In this document: one piece after another, positions 28,122 to 39,500 of the stretch
How the letters are laid out: each line of letters begins with the position of its first letter
Position numbering within the stretch: position 1 is the first letter of the stretch
DNA from: an uncultured Rhizobiaceae group bacterium
Lineage (GTDB): Bacteria; Pseudomonadota; Alphaproteobacteria; Rhizobiales; Rhizobiaceae
Direction: 5' to 3'
DNA: 49,381 nucleotides
NCBI GenBank assembly: GCA_947501445.1
Contig: CANMVS010000029.1
Span: 1 to 49,381 of the forward strand
Made by a program: the position numbers and the translations under genes
The notes under the pieces: model-generated
The model's database searches: none
What the model was told of the DNA's origin: nothing
What the model saw: only the letters and a program-made list of their open reading frames with translations

Positions 28122-28153
28122 CAAACCTCAATTGTTCAATAGGGATTTCGCTC

Positions 28154-28657
28154 GTGCTGACACGTGTAATCGCCATTTTTGACAAAGCGTGTGTGGCTTT
28201 GGCTCTGGTGTCCGGGGCCATCGCCGCCTTCGTCATGGCGGTGACATTTGTCGGGGTCGTTATGCGCTATGGATTTCGCAGCCCGCTTATGGGCGGGTTC
28301 GAGATGATTGAGATCGGCATGGGCCTTATTGTATTCACCGCATTGCCGCTGATGGTGCGCAATCGCGGCAATATCTCGGTTACGGTTCTGTCTGACAAAT
28401 TTCCACCATCACTGGCGCGCGCGACTTCGGTGCTATCGGATCTGGTTGGCTGCGCGCTGACAGGTTTTATCGCCTGGCGGGTTTGGCTGCAGGGAGAGCG
28501 CCTGTTGACCTATAATGAAGTTACGATGGAACTTCGGGTGCCAAAAGGGCTGATAGCGCAGGGTATGGCCCTGTTTTTGGCTGCAACGGCGTTGGCTTTT
28601 CTGATTTGCGCGCTTGAAGCCCGGCGTCGCCCCTCCAGCAAACAAAGTGTATCCTGA
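28154..28657 (+). CDS. TRAP transporter small permease (DctQ-like)
   Basis: A 167-residue membrane protein with four predicted helices, the size and layout of DctQ subunits. It partners the large permease and binding protein in Na+- or H+-driven organic acid uptake. A GTG at 28154 with AGGGAT seven bases upstream is the best start; the frame from 28088 runs through the attenuator hairpin. Its stop overlaps the next start by one base. Confidence 0.88.
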   Translation: MLTRVIAIFDKACVALALVSGAIAAFVMAVTFVGVVMRYGFRSPLMGGFEMIEIGMGLIVFTALPLMVRNRGNISVTVLSDKFPPSLARATSVLSDLVGCALTGFIAWRVWLQGERLLTYNEVTMELRVPKGLIAQGMALFLAATALAFLICALEARRRPSSKQSVS

Positions 28658-29958
28658 TGGGCGTGTGGGAGATTGCACTGATATCGTTTGGCAGCGTGTT
28701 TGTCATGATGATGATTGGCATGCCCATTGCGCTGGCAATGTTGCTTGTGGGTCTGGCAGGCATCTGGATTAACATATCCGAGCGTACGGCGATGGGCATG
28801 ATCGGCCAGTTGCCAATCAATGCGACGATGTCCTATGAGCTTTCAGTGCTGCCCATGTTTATTCTGATGGGCGCATTTGTTACCCGAGCCCGCATGTCCG
28901 AAGATCTCTACAGGCTGTGCCACGGCTTTGTGGGGCACATGCGCGGTGGTCTGGCTGCGGCGACTATTCTGGCCTGTGGTGGATTTTCTGCGCTGAGCGG
29001 TTCCTCTATTGCCACTGCGGCAACCATGGCAAAAGTCGCGGTGCCTGAAATGCGGCGCTATGGCTATGCAGACGGTTTTGCCGCATCTGCGGTTGCCGCC
29101 GGCGGCACACTGGGGATTCTGATCCCGCCGTCAGTGATCCTCGTGCTTTACGGAATTGCCACCGGAACGGACATAGGCGCCCTGTTTCTGGCAGGTATCC
29201 TGCCGGGGATTTTGGCCATCGTTCTTTATCTTGTGGCAATTCGCATCACCGCTCAGATCGACCCCAGCTGCGCACCGGCAGCGCCACGGGCCGACTGGTC
29301 CCAAAGGGTGGCATATCTGCGTCGCGTCGGCCCCATCCTGCTTTTGTTTCTGGGTATAATTGGCGGACTTTACCAGGGCGTTTTTACCCCCACCGAGGCT
29401 GGCGGTGTTGGCGCAACGGGCGCGCTGGCTTTTGCCCTTTGGCGACGGGCACTTTCATTTCAGGGCCTCGTGGCGAGCCTGACTGAAACAGTCCTGACAA
29501 CAGCAAGCCTCTTTCTGGTGCTGATTGGCGCTCTGGTCTTTTCCAATTTCATGAACCTGATTGGACTGCCCGCAGCCCTTTCCGATCTCATTTTGACGAT
29601 GGGTCTTGGCCCCATGGCGGTCATCTTTGCCATATTGGTGATCTATGTTTTCCTTGGCATGTTCATGGAAAGCCTGTCGATGATCCTGCTGACTGTTCCG
29701 ATCTTCTTTCCAATTGTCACCCAGCTTGGGTTTGATGCGGTCTGGTTCGGCATATTCGCGGTCATGGTGACCGAACTGTCCCTGATCACACCACCTGTTG
29801 GCTTGAACCTGTTTGTTATCAAGTCGGTTATTGACGACCTGCCGATCGGAAAAATCTATCGCGGCATCATACCATTCGTGTTGGCTGATATTGTTCGCAT
29901 CATCATCATCATCGCCTTCCCGTGGATTGTCATGGTCTTGCCGCTGATGGCGCGATAG
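28657..29958 (+). CDS. TRAP transporter large permease (DctM-like)
   Basis: A 433-residue inner-membrane protein with about twelve helices. Typical DctM sequences are present: GGFSALSGSSIATAATMAKV and AAGGTLGILIPPSVILVLYG in the first half, and GVFTPTEAGGVGA and ITPPVGLNLFVI in the second. It is the translocating subunit of the TRAP system. It overlaps the small permease stop (TGATG), so translation is coupled. Confidence 0.95.
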   Translation: MGVWEIALISFGSVFVMMMIGMPIALAMLLVGLAGIWINISERTAMGMIGQLPINATMSYELSVLPMFILMGAFVTRARMSEDLYRLCHGFVGHMRGGLAAATILACGGFSALSGSSIATAATMAKVAVPEMRRYGYADGFAASAVAAGGTLGILIPPSVILVLYGIATGTDIGALFLAGILPGILAIVLYLVAIRITAQIDPSCAPAAPRADWSQRVAYLRRVGPILLLFLGIIGGLYQGVFTPTEAGGVGATGALAFALWRRALSFQGLVASLTETVLTTASLFLVLIGALVFSNFMNLIGLPAALSDLILTMGLGPMAVIFAILVIYVFLGMFMESLSMILLTVPIFFPIVTQLGFDAVWFGIFAVMVTELSLITPPVGLNLFVIKSVIDDLPIGKIYRGIIPFVLADIVRIIIIIAFPWIVMVLPLMAR

Positions 29959-29988
29959 GTGCAACAGACTGAGAAGAGGAACCAGAAC

Positions 29989-30495
29989 ATGCCGGATCAA
30001 GCAACGGCACGATACTATGAAGAAAAGCCTGCGCCTCAAACAGGCGAACTTGACCACGGTATCCTGCACGAATTTGTCGGCATGTATCTGCGTGTAGCCT
30101 ATGAAGCGGCCTATGGGGACTTTACCAAAAGGCTTGGTTCCGAAGCGTTGCGACCGGGCTATTTCACCATCCTTACCCTGATCGTAAAAAATCCGCGGAT
30201 CAGTCAGACCCAAATCGGCCAGGCCTCTGCCAGAGACAAATCAACCGTTACCAAGGCCCTGCGCTGGATGGAGGACGAAGACATCATTTTGCGGCTTACT
30301 TCCGCCAAGGACCGACGCTCACATTTGAGCGTTGCAACGGAAAAAGGCATAGCCTTGCAGGCGCGCATGGAAGTGGAGGCCGTAAAACATCTTGAGGCTC
30401 TGAACGCGGCTATTGGCAAGGACAGATACGCCGATTTCATCCAGACCCTCAAGGATCTGGCCGAAAATCTTCGCACGCCCGCCGTACCACTTTGA
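29989..30495 (+). CDS. MarR-family transcriptional regulator
   Basis: A 168-residue protein with a MarR winged helix. The DNA-recognition helix region ISQTQIGQASARDKSTVTKALRWME and the wing with the conserved DRRS are clear. Position at the end of the dehydratase-TRAP operon suggests it controls that operon, perhaps at the divergent promoter at 24.3 kb, with a pathway acid as effector. GAGGA precedes the ATG at 29989; an upstream open frame is not used. It converges with the vWA gene. Confidence 0.9.
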   Translation: MPDQATARYYEEKPAPQTGELDHGILHEFVGMYLRVAYEAAYGDFTKRLGSEALRPGYFTILTLIVKNPRISQTQIGQASARDKSTVTKALRWMEDEDIILRLTSAKDRRSHLSVATEKGIALQARMEVEAVKHLEALNAAIGKDRYADFIQTLKDLAENLRTPAVPL

Positions 30496-30525
30496 ACAAA
30501 GTGCGGTTTCTCATGAAAGCCTGGA

Positions 30526-33291
30526 TCACTCCAGAACAACCGGGCGCCTGCCGATTGAGCTTTGATCCGAACCGGTCCGATAATGGAGCATATATTCACC
30601 TGGATCATTCGGCAATTGCAGCACGACCGGGTTACCGCTGCTCGTGGCAACAGCGGCCTCAGCTGTATCTGAGCCGATTTTGCTAATCGAGATCGTATCC
30701 CCCTCAATGTCCGGTCCGACCCAGAACACTTCAAGCTGTGCACCGGCGGCTGTACTGTCGGCGGCCTCAAGAACGGCGGGTTCTGTCGTCACCGCACTGG
30801 CCTCGACCACTTTAACAGAACGGCGCGCCAATACTTTTTTCGGACTGCCGTGAGCGATGTAGCGAATAAGATAGGTGCCTGTTTCTGCAGGCATTTTCAA
30901 CCTGACCGGATTGCCCCGTTTGGTTGCCTTGTAGTGCAGGTATTCACCGGGCTTCGATCCAATTGCAGCCACTGATACAAAATCGTTCTGGTTGTTGGGA
31001 CCGACATAGGACACATCAATTTCTGTGTCGACAACCACTGTATCGGGTGCATCCAGCACCACATTGGCCGCGACGATATTGATGTCGCGCGTAGCAAGGA
31101 TGCGCTGTGGATTGCCGTTGGCTATGTAACGCAGTTGATACAGGCCCGGTTCAAGAGGCATTTTGAGTTTCGAGGGATTACCCCGCTTGCTATAGACGTA
31201 ATGCACATATTTCTGCGGCGGCTGATCCGGCGCTGCAACCGAAATATAGTCATTCTTGTTGTCAGGCCCCTCCCAGCGCACGTCTATCGATGATCCTGCC
31301 TCAGCACTGTCTGATGCCTCAAGGGAAACCTGCGCGGCCTCTACACTGATCGTGCGCGATGCGAGCATTTTGGCCGGATTTCCGGCAGCGATATATCTGA
31401 TCTGATATTCGCCCGGTTCAAGTGGCATTTTAACCGACGCCGGGTTACCGCGTTTGGTGTAGGCATAGTGTTCGTATTTGTCGGGCTTTTGATCGGCCGC
31501 CGCAACCGAGATGTAATCGTTCTTGTTGTCTGGCCCTGACCAGGTGACATCAACCTGTGAGCCGGCAATTGCCTGTGCCTGCGCGTCGAGGGTGACGACA
31601 GCATCGACGACCGTAATCGACCGTGTCGCGATCACTTTGGCCGGGTTTCCGGCAGCGATGTAGCGCAACTCATATACGCCGGGGTCAAGCGGCATTTTGA
31701 CTGATGCGGGTTTTCCACGTTTTGTATAGGCATAACTGGAATATTTCTGAGGCTTCTGATCTGTCGTTGCCACCGATATATAGTCGTTTTTATTGTCGGG
31801 GCCGTCCCATTCCACATCAACGGCGCTGCCGGCCACGGCTTGATCAGGGGCAACCAGGGTTGCGCTGACGGCAACGACCGAGAGCGGGCGGCGTGCCAGT
31901 ACCCGGGCCGGATTGCCTTGCGCGACATAGCGCACCTCATAGGTTCCAGGCTCTATGGGTGATGTTACCTGCGCAGGATTGCCCCTGGCGGTGTAGGCAT
32001 ATTTATCATAGGCCGTGTCCTTGGCATCGGGCGCAGTGATCGCGATGAAATCGCTTTTATAGTCCGGACCATCCCATGTGACATCCAGCACCGAGCCTGC
32101 GGCTACCTCATCTGCTGCGTCCAGCGTCACTGCAAGGTCGGTGACGGTAATGGGGCGGCTGGCCGATACGCTTTGCTTGCCGGGCACGCTGCGAATATAG
32201 CGCAACTCATACGAGCCGGGAGCAAGAGGCATGCGTATAGCAACCGGATTGCCTTCCGAGATATAGGCATAGTCCAGATACTTTCCCGGTTTGGCGCCTT
32301 GTGGCACAACCGTCACATAATCTTTGTCACCTATTTCGGCATCCCATGTGACATCAACTGTTGACCCGATGGGTGTTGAATCCTGAGCTTTAAGTGAAGC
32401 CTGATAGGCGATTTCAGGCAATTCAAGGATGATGGTTTTTTCTTGCCCCGCGACTTTGAAATCTGCCTGGGCTGTTGTTTCATCTTCCAGACGCAGCACC
32501 GAGACAGAATAATCACCAGGCAGCATGTCCAGGTCCGTTGTGCCTGTCGGATCGGTTTGATCGGCAGTACCATCGGGTGCAAAAGACCAAACCAGCCCGT
32601 CCCTGATAGCCGGACCGCCTTTGCCAATTGTGGCACGGAAGGTGATTGTGACAGGCATGGGTTCTGGCTCGGGGGCAGTGGCAATTTCAACCAGAGCAGC
32701 CCCCAATTGTGAGGCATCATCGGCAGAGCGGAAAGTGCCACCTGTTTCGGCGGCCAAACATTGCATCTGTGCAACTGCCTTGGGGTCGTTAATGTCAAAG
32801 CCTACCACATGGGCGGTAAAATCCACCCCGGCTTCTTCGAGTGCGCGGGCCGCCGCACAGGGGTCAGGGTGGCAGGTTTCTATCCCGTCCGAGATTAGGA
32901 TCACCGTTGCCTTTTCTTCGGTATAGCGCAGCGATTCAGCGGCGGCGATAACCGCGTCAGTCATCGGCGTTTTGCCTTTTGGCTTAATCGCATTCACTGC
33001 GTTTGAAATGGCGCCCTGGGTTCCGGTGCCAGCGGGCACCAGCGTTTCAATGTCACGGCAATCGCCTTTGCGCCGGTGGCCATAGACCGCCAGGCCAAGC
33101 GCCTGATCCTGTGGTAATGTCTGCAACAAATCGCCAATGACTTTCTGTGCAATGGTGATTTTGGCAGTGCCATCAACCTGCCCCCACATGGACCCCGATC
33201 CATCCAGAACAAGAATGGTCGAGGCGCGATCCTGAGCAATTGCAGGAAGTGATAAACAGACTGACAGAATGAATGCTGCAACAAAACGCAT
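30526..33291 (-). CDS. Secreted von Willebrand factor A protein with seven Ig-like repeats
   Basis: 921 residues with a signal peptide (1-20, ending AIAQ). The vWA domain (about 22-205) has a complete MIDAS: D30-G-S32-G-S34, a Thr near 108-111 and D135 in LISDGIETC. A linker Ig-like segment (about 215-290) is followed by seven tandem repeats of ~89 residues (about 296-921). Each reads roughly 'V-L-A-D-AGS-DV-W-GPDNKNDYISVA ... KY-YAYTKRGNP ... MPLEPG-Y-LRYIA-GNP-K-LA-R-I-V'. The middle copies are nearly identical; the first and last are divergent. A role in metal-dependent adhesion or assembly at the cell surface is inferred. It follows the autotransporter on the same strand, 294 bp away, with AGGGGGG before the ATG. 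Confidence 0.9.
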   Translation of the reverse strand: MRFVAAFILSVCLSLPAIAQDRASTILVLDGSGSMWGQVDGTAKITIAQKVIGDLLQTLPQDQALGLAVYGHRRKGDCRDIETLVPAGTGTQGAISNAVNAIKPKGKTPMTDAVIAAAESLRYTEEKATVILISDGIETCHPDPCAAARALEEAGVDFTAHVVGFDINDPKAVAQMQCLAAETGGTFRSADDASQLGAALVEIATAPEPEPMPVTITFRATIGKGGPAIRDGLVWSFAPDGTADQTDPTGTTDLDMLPGDYSVSVLRLEDETTAQADFKVAGQEKTIILELPEIAYQASLKAQDSTPIGSTVDVTWDAEIGDKDYVTVVPQGAKPGKYLDYAYISEGNPVAIRMPLAPGSYELRYIRSVPGKQSVSASRPITVTDLAVTLDAADEVAAGSVLDVTWDGPDYKSDFIAITAPDAKDTAYDKYAYTARGNPAQVTSPIEPGTYEVRYVAQGNPARVLARRPLSVVAVSATLVAPDQAVAGSAVDVEWDGPDNKNDYISVATTDQKPQKYSSYAYTKRGKPASVKMPLDPGVYELRYIAAGNPAKVIATRSITVVDAVVTLDAQAQAIAGSQVDVTWSGPDNKNDYISVAAADQKPDKYEHYAYTKRGNPASVKMPLEPGEYQIRYIAAGNPAKMLASRTISVEAAQVSLEASDSAEAGSSIDVRWEGPDNKNDYISVAAPDQPPQKYVHYVYSKRGNPSKLKMPLEPGLYQLRYIANGNPQRILATRDINIVAANVVLDAPDTVVVDTEIDVSYVGPNNQNDFVSVAAIGSKPGEYLHYKATKRGNPVRLKMPAETGTYLIRYIAHGSPKKVLARRSVKVVEASAVTTEPAVLEAADSTAAGAQLEVFWVGPDIEGDTISISKIGSDTAEAAVATSSGNPVVLQLPNDPGEYMLHYRTGSDQSSIGRRPVVLE
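30529..32406 (-). repeat. Seven tandem ~267-bp coding repeats in the vWA gene
   Basis: The part of the gene for residues ~296-921 holds seven units of about 89 codons. Units three to five share long exact peptide blocks such as GPDNKNDYISVA and AYTKRG. Homologous recombination between units could change copy number without breaking the frame. Confidence 0.85.
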
Positions 33292-33537
33292 TTGATAAAT
33301 CCCCCCTGGAATATTCAAATGGAAGCAGATTTCGCCCCTGATTTCCAGAATTTAATGAATAAGGTTGCCGCAATCCTGTATCGCACTGCTCATCTGGCGG
33401 GCAATCGTGCACTTGAAAGCGGTCGGATCTATCGGGAAACAGCTTTCACTGATTTGGGGAATTTGGCGCATAGCCCGCGCAACACATGCTCCAGCCGCAA
33501 GTTCGGTTTTGTGATTGTGCTGACATTGCCAACCGCC

Positions 33538-33582
33538 AAAGCGGGGGCCGGCGGGGCCCGAGTTTTCCACCGACCCCGCTTT
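33538..33582 (-). terminator. Possible terminator downstream of the autotransporter gene
   Basis: On the minus strand AAAGCGGGG (33582-33574) pairs with CCCCGCTTT (33546-33538), giving a 9-bp stem ending in TTT, with a 27-nt GC-rich loop that can fold further. It lies immediately after the stop codon. The remaining ~245 bp to the vWA start hold no recognisable gene and probably its promoter. Confidence 0.5.
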
Positions 33583-33585
33583 CAC

Positions 33586-36500
33586 TCAAAACCCGAAGTT
33601 CAATCGCAGACCAGCAGAATATTGTTGCTGATTGTCACTCAATAGAGCACCGATACTGGCCCGGATTGTGGTTCGTTCATTCACCTGGGCAACAAGGCTG
33701 GCATTCAGATCAGCAAAGATATCGTCTCCTTCGCTTGCAACGGAAAAGCCCGGTCCGCTGCCGCCTGCCCCAATGAACCGGACATTGGTTGATTGCTCGT
33801 TGCCGCCAACCACAGCCAAAATACCGGCGCCGAAATTGGCCCGGGCAGACATGCCTCCCAAAACGAAATCTGTGCCGATTTCCAGCATCGGATTGAGTGT
33901 GACAAAGGTGTTGGACATGGAATCCACAACCAGGCCGAAGCTGCCTGCACCGCTCTCGGTATACCCGCCCTGGTGCGTGTATTGAACACCCACATCAAAC
34001 CACGGCTTGATGTATGTGTTCTTGGTAACGTCAAAGTAGTGTGAAATTCTTGCGTGTCCCGCAACCCAGCTTGTGCTGGGATCACTGTCAGCGGATAGGA
34101 TACCGCCCGGTGTCATGACATGGCGGGATTGATCATACTTGCTGTAGCCACCGGACAGGGAGGCTGAAAGTGTGGTTGCCCCGAGTTCGCGTTTCAAAAC
34201 CCCGCCAAGCTGAAAGCGATTGCCATCACCGCTGAACCCATCATTTGACAGGTCGGACCGCTCATAACCCAGTGCGAAACCGGCAAACCAGCCATCAGAC
34301 ACCTCTGCCTGCATACCACCGGAAATACCAAAGACTGTCTCATCATAATCAATCGACAGACCGTCACGCTGGCGTTCAATACCGGTTCCTGTGATGTTTC
34401 CCCAGTAGCACGACCCCTGTTCTGAATATTGTGCCACACCACCGACGCTCATGGCCGGGCAACTGTTGAGGTTGTCCGAGAACCGCAGTGAGGAAAATCT
34501 GGCCGAGGCCACCGGAGAAAATATCTCTGCCGGCGCATAGCCATCATAAATATCGATCAGATCACCAACATTTTCTGCCCGAAGAAGCACAAGGGAAAGG
34601 TCTTCAACGAAATCCGGGTCCACCGTCGATCCGTTTTGCGTATCCTGCACAATCGCAATGAGATTACTGACATTGCCGCCCACGCTTTTATGGTTTGCAT
34701 TGATGCGGGCGCGAACACTCTGTGTAACCTTGGATTGTGCAACCTCATCACCGTCCCAGGGTGTATAATCGACCTTGTAATTCAGCAAGACCAGATTATA
34801 TCCATCCGAACGCGTTCCGCGATCGACGCTATAGTCGACAGTCGCTGAATTGACGGCGCTCAATTCGGTAGTGATGAGCTCTCCTTTGGATTCAATGATC
34901 TCCAACTGTCCCGTCTGACCGTCTGCGGGCGTTCCACTTACCGCATAGGGTGTAATCGTACCCGCAAACGTGCTGGCCTTACTGATGTCAATAATGCCAA
35001 TCAGGTCATTTTCCTTGCCAAACGCGATATCGACCTGGGTCGTGCCCTCTGCGGTCTGGTTGATGATGCCGTCAACCCCGACTTGCGCTGCCACACCAAA
35101 CGCACCAGCCGAGAGGGAGCCGCTATTCGAAATCTCGCCACCGGCAAGGTCCGAGTGCCGCCCAAGCCCAAAAAACCCGCCTTCATGGTTGACGATGTTA
35201 ATCGCCTGTGCCGTACCTGCAGCGCCAGCGCTTAGTTCCGAATGTATTGCACCTCCAAGCATGCCGTAGTTGGAAATACCGAGTGCGGCTTCGCCATTGG
35301 TGCGCACGACATAACTGGCCGTATCGATACCGTCCTGGATCAGGATGCCATGGTTGACAATTTTATTATCGCTCCCGTCCAGCAGGGCTATTGTCTCGGC
35401 GCCATCGGACCCGTTGGATACTTCTGCTGCAGCATCAATGGTAATCTCAACCGAATTGTTGGTGCCGTCGCCGCTGACGCTTTGAGCCAGGATCGCCCGA
35501 CCAGCCGTACCAGAGGCACGAATGCTGCCTCCCTTTTCGACATTGATTTTCACGGTTCCGCTTGTATCCGTTGCACCGGCACCGGCAATGCTCTGGGCAA
35601 ACAGTCCAACCGAGCGTTCGCCGGTAACCAGCACCGCAGCACTCACAGCAGCCGATATTTCACCGCTGGAACCATCATTTCCATTGTTGCCCACATAGTT
35701 CACTATGTTGCTGTTGGCGGAAGGGTCAGCCCCCATAACACCGCCACCGCCGCCAACTGATTGCAGGTAGACCCCATGCGCCTTGTCGCCGGTCGTGGTG
35801 ATTGTATCGTGTACTGCAATTTTTATACTGCCGCCATCGCCGCCTGATCCCTTGGGCTGATCAACAGCATAGCCATAGCCCACATGCATGTCGCCCCAGT
35901 CCGTACCCACACCATCGTCAACATCTCCGGCAATTCCGCCGCCGCCGCCGACTGTCTGCGCCAACAGCCCAACGCTGCCTTTGCCACTGGTGAAGATGCT
36001 GCCACCAGTATCCAGGGTGACGTTGACATCACCACCGTCGTTGACGCCGGTCTTATAGGCACCGCCACCCGCACCGCCGACCGTGGCAACGGTCCAGAAT
36101 GTTCCCGCACCCGCGCCGCCCTTGCCGCCGCCGCCGCCGATGCTTTGCGTGTGAATTCCGAATGAATAGTCACCCAGGGTCCGGATTGCGCCACTGTTGG
36201 TGACCGATACGGTTTCACCATTGCCTTGCGCGCCGCCGTTTCCACCAATGGCAATCGTCATGCTGGAATAGGAAGGCAATTCATTACGGTCATCGATGCC
36301 GGTTTCGATTGCCAGAACCTGCTTGTTCGAAGTCCACGCATCAAGGCCCAGACCACCGTCACCGCCGATACCGCCGCCGCCGCCAATGCTTTGCGCGACG
36401 ATACCATGTGAGAGTTTGCCGGTCGTCGTCAGCGCACCGGAATTTGTTACCGCAACCTTTTCACCATTGCCGCCCGAGCCCCCGCTGCCACCAATTGCGA

Positions 36501-39500
36501 GCGCCATTTTGACTTCGACCTCGGACTCTTCGCCCTCTTTACTTTTACATTTGTAAAGGCCCGCATCCTTTGCAAATGTACAGCCAAGCTCTCCCGCATT
36601 GATCGACGTGGTGGAGGCTACGCCACCATCCCCGCCACCGCCGCCAACACTCTGCGCAACCAAAGCATCCGAACCAAGTCCCATGGTAATAACCGCACCG
36701 CTGTTTGACAGCGTTGCAGTTCCCGCATGCTTTCCTGAACCACCAGAGCCGCCGACGGAAATACCGGCATTGAGTGATACTTTGGATATCCCGGCAGCCG
36801 CAGCACCGTCATCGGCATTTTTTAAGGTGAGATTGAGATTTGCAGCGCTGCCGCCGCGTCCACCGCCGCCACCTATGCTTTGAACGAATATGCCGGTCGA
36901 GCCACCCAGACGGGTCGAGACCATTCCGGAATTTACGATGCTCGCTGCGGCGCCGACTGCGCCGTCACCGCCGCTACCGCCAACATCAACACTGACGGCA
37001 CCCTGCGGCGAACCCTTGATGCTGGCCAGAATTGAATATGTGCTGCCGCCGTCCCCACCCGAGCCACCGATGGAAGAGGCGTAGAGCCCCGTAGCGAGGA
37101 AGCCGGTTGTCGCCACGGCGTTCTGGTTGTTGATTGACACGGTGCCTGACTTGCCGCCCTTACCCCCGGAGCCGCCTATATCAATGTTCACATTGACAGA
37201 TTTATCGCCTGTCCAGTCGACATTGCCGGTGTAGACACTGCCACCGGTTCCGCCGTTACCACCTGTAGACAAGGCGTAAATTCCGTGCGCCGCAAAATCA
37301 TTGGTCGTAATGGCCTTCTCAGCGTTGAAGGTCGAGACAGAAACGTCACCCGAAGTGCCGCCATTGCCGCCGCTACCGCCGACTGACACGCCAATTTGTG
37401 CACTGACAGCGCCGGAGGAAAAGCCGCCTTCGGCGGCCAGCCCGCCATCACCACCCGACCCGCCAACGCTTTGGGCCAGAATGCCGTAGGAATGGGTCCC
37501 CAGTGTCGCAATATCACCGAAGGACCGGACCTCCGTGTTTCCGGCAACACCGCCATCGCCGCCAGCCCCGCCAATGGTCACATCGATTTTGCCACCCTTG
37601 CCGGCTGCAATGCTGCCGCTCAGGCTACCCTTGGCGCTGCCGCCCTGCCCGGCAATGGACTGGGCGACGATGCCGCTGGCATATGTGCCGCTTGTACTGA
37701 TGGAGCCGAGACTTTGGACAAATGCATCGCCGCTGGTTCCCGCATCGCCGGCATCAGCCCCGATTGCAACGCCGACATTTCCCTTGCTCACCAGCGAAAC
37801 ATCGGCAACAAAGCCGGAGCTCCCCCCTGCCCCGGCAATGGATTTGGCATCCAGGCCAACTGACATATCACCAAATGTGACGACGTTTGAGTTTGCGTAA
37901 AGTGTTACCGCACCACTGTTGCCACCCTCACCGCCTGAACCGCCAATCGCAACGCCAACTTCAACTTTACTGGCACCCGAAGCGGTCATTGTGGTTCCGC
38001 TTTCGCCGCCGCCGCCGCCAACACTCTTAATCGATACACCCGCAGACAGATGTCCGGATGTTGTCAGATCGCCCTGAATGCCAACAACGACATCGCCACT
38101 TGTACCGCCTTTTCCGCCATGGCCACCAATGGCAGCGTTTATAGAACCCGTTTTTGATACGCCAGAAAAAGCACCGGTGAAATGCGACGCACCACCACCG
38201 CCAGCGATGGATTTTGCGTTTACCGCTGCTGAAGAATGTCCCAGCGTCGTGATTGATCCTGTGGAGGTCACCGATACCTTTTCACTATCTGCTCCAGCGC
38301 CGCCACTTCCCCCCACCGAAACATCGACAGAAACATTCGAGACCAAAGCACCACTTGCGGTGATCCCCGAATGACCACCGCCACCGCCAATGGACATGGC
38401 GTTTATTCCTGCAGAGATATCACCTTCGGTTTTAATGTCACGTGTTATGGCGACAGTCACCTCGTCACCATTACCGCCGTCGCCACCGCTTCCCCCGACC
38501 GAAGCATTTACGGAAACTTCCGAAACCGCTGATCCAGCCGCCGTGGTGCCGGCATAGCCGCCGCCGCCGCCAATGCTGTGCGCATAGACACCGGCGGAGT
38601 TATCACCTTTGGTTGAGATGTCAGCCGTAGAATTCCCTTTAACCGTTACGACGCCGCCGTCGCCACCGGCGCCACCGGTGCCGCCGATTGCAGCGCCCAG
38701 TGTAATCTCGCCTGCAACAGAGCCACCAACCGTGGTTCCACTGTGACCACCGCCACCGCCGGTGCTTTCAGCAACAAGCGCGGCAGAATTGGCACCTTCA
38801 GTTGATAAAACACCGCTGGACCCCGTGGTTTCGACGGTAACCGCTCCGGCTGAACCACCTGAGCCACCGGCGCCACCGATAGACACCGTTGCAGAAACTC
38901 CCGTAGAGGCAGAAGCCGCAAGCGAGTTACCAGCGTTGCCACCGCCGCCGCCAACAGAATGGGCGTGAATGGCCGAGGCATTACTCCCTTTCGTTGTGAA
39001 CGCACCGCCCGTGGTGACGCTGACAGCGCCCCCATCCCCCCCCGCATGACCAGCACCACTTTTGGCGATTGCCAATGAAAACCCCGGACCTGCGCTGGCC
39101 GATACTGCGGTACCGCCATCGCCACCACCGCCGCCGACGCTGAGCGCGACAAGACCGCGAGCGCGTTGGCCGCTGGTCGAGACCGTGTAGCCGCTTGCAC
39201 CGCCGTCATCATATGTGACGATGTCACCGTCACCACCCCCACCACCTGCACCACCGATGGCAACACTGACAAACGCAGATACCGAATAGGCAGATGAGCC
39301 GCTGCCCCCGCCGCCGCCGATGCTGGTGAGGAATATTCCGTCGGAATCTGCGCCGCTTGTCGTGACATCACCTGTATTGTTGATCGTCACCGAACTGCCA
39401 TGACCGCCGTCTCCGCCACTGCCACCAATGGCCAATATACCAACCGTCGAGTGGGCTGATCCGCCGCCGCCGCCAATGCTGGCGGCGTACAGACCATCCG

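Noticed and set aside
29455-30213. 252-codon minus-strand frame over the TRAP permease and MarR genes
   Set aside because: It is antisense to two confidently identified genes and has a low-complexity His/Gln/Asp composition typical of shadows.
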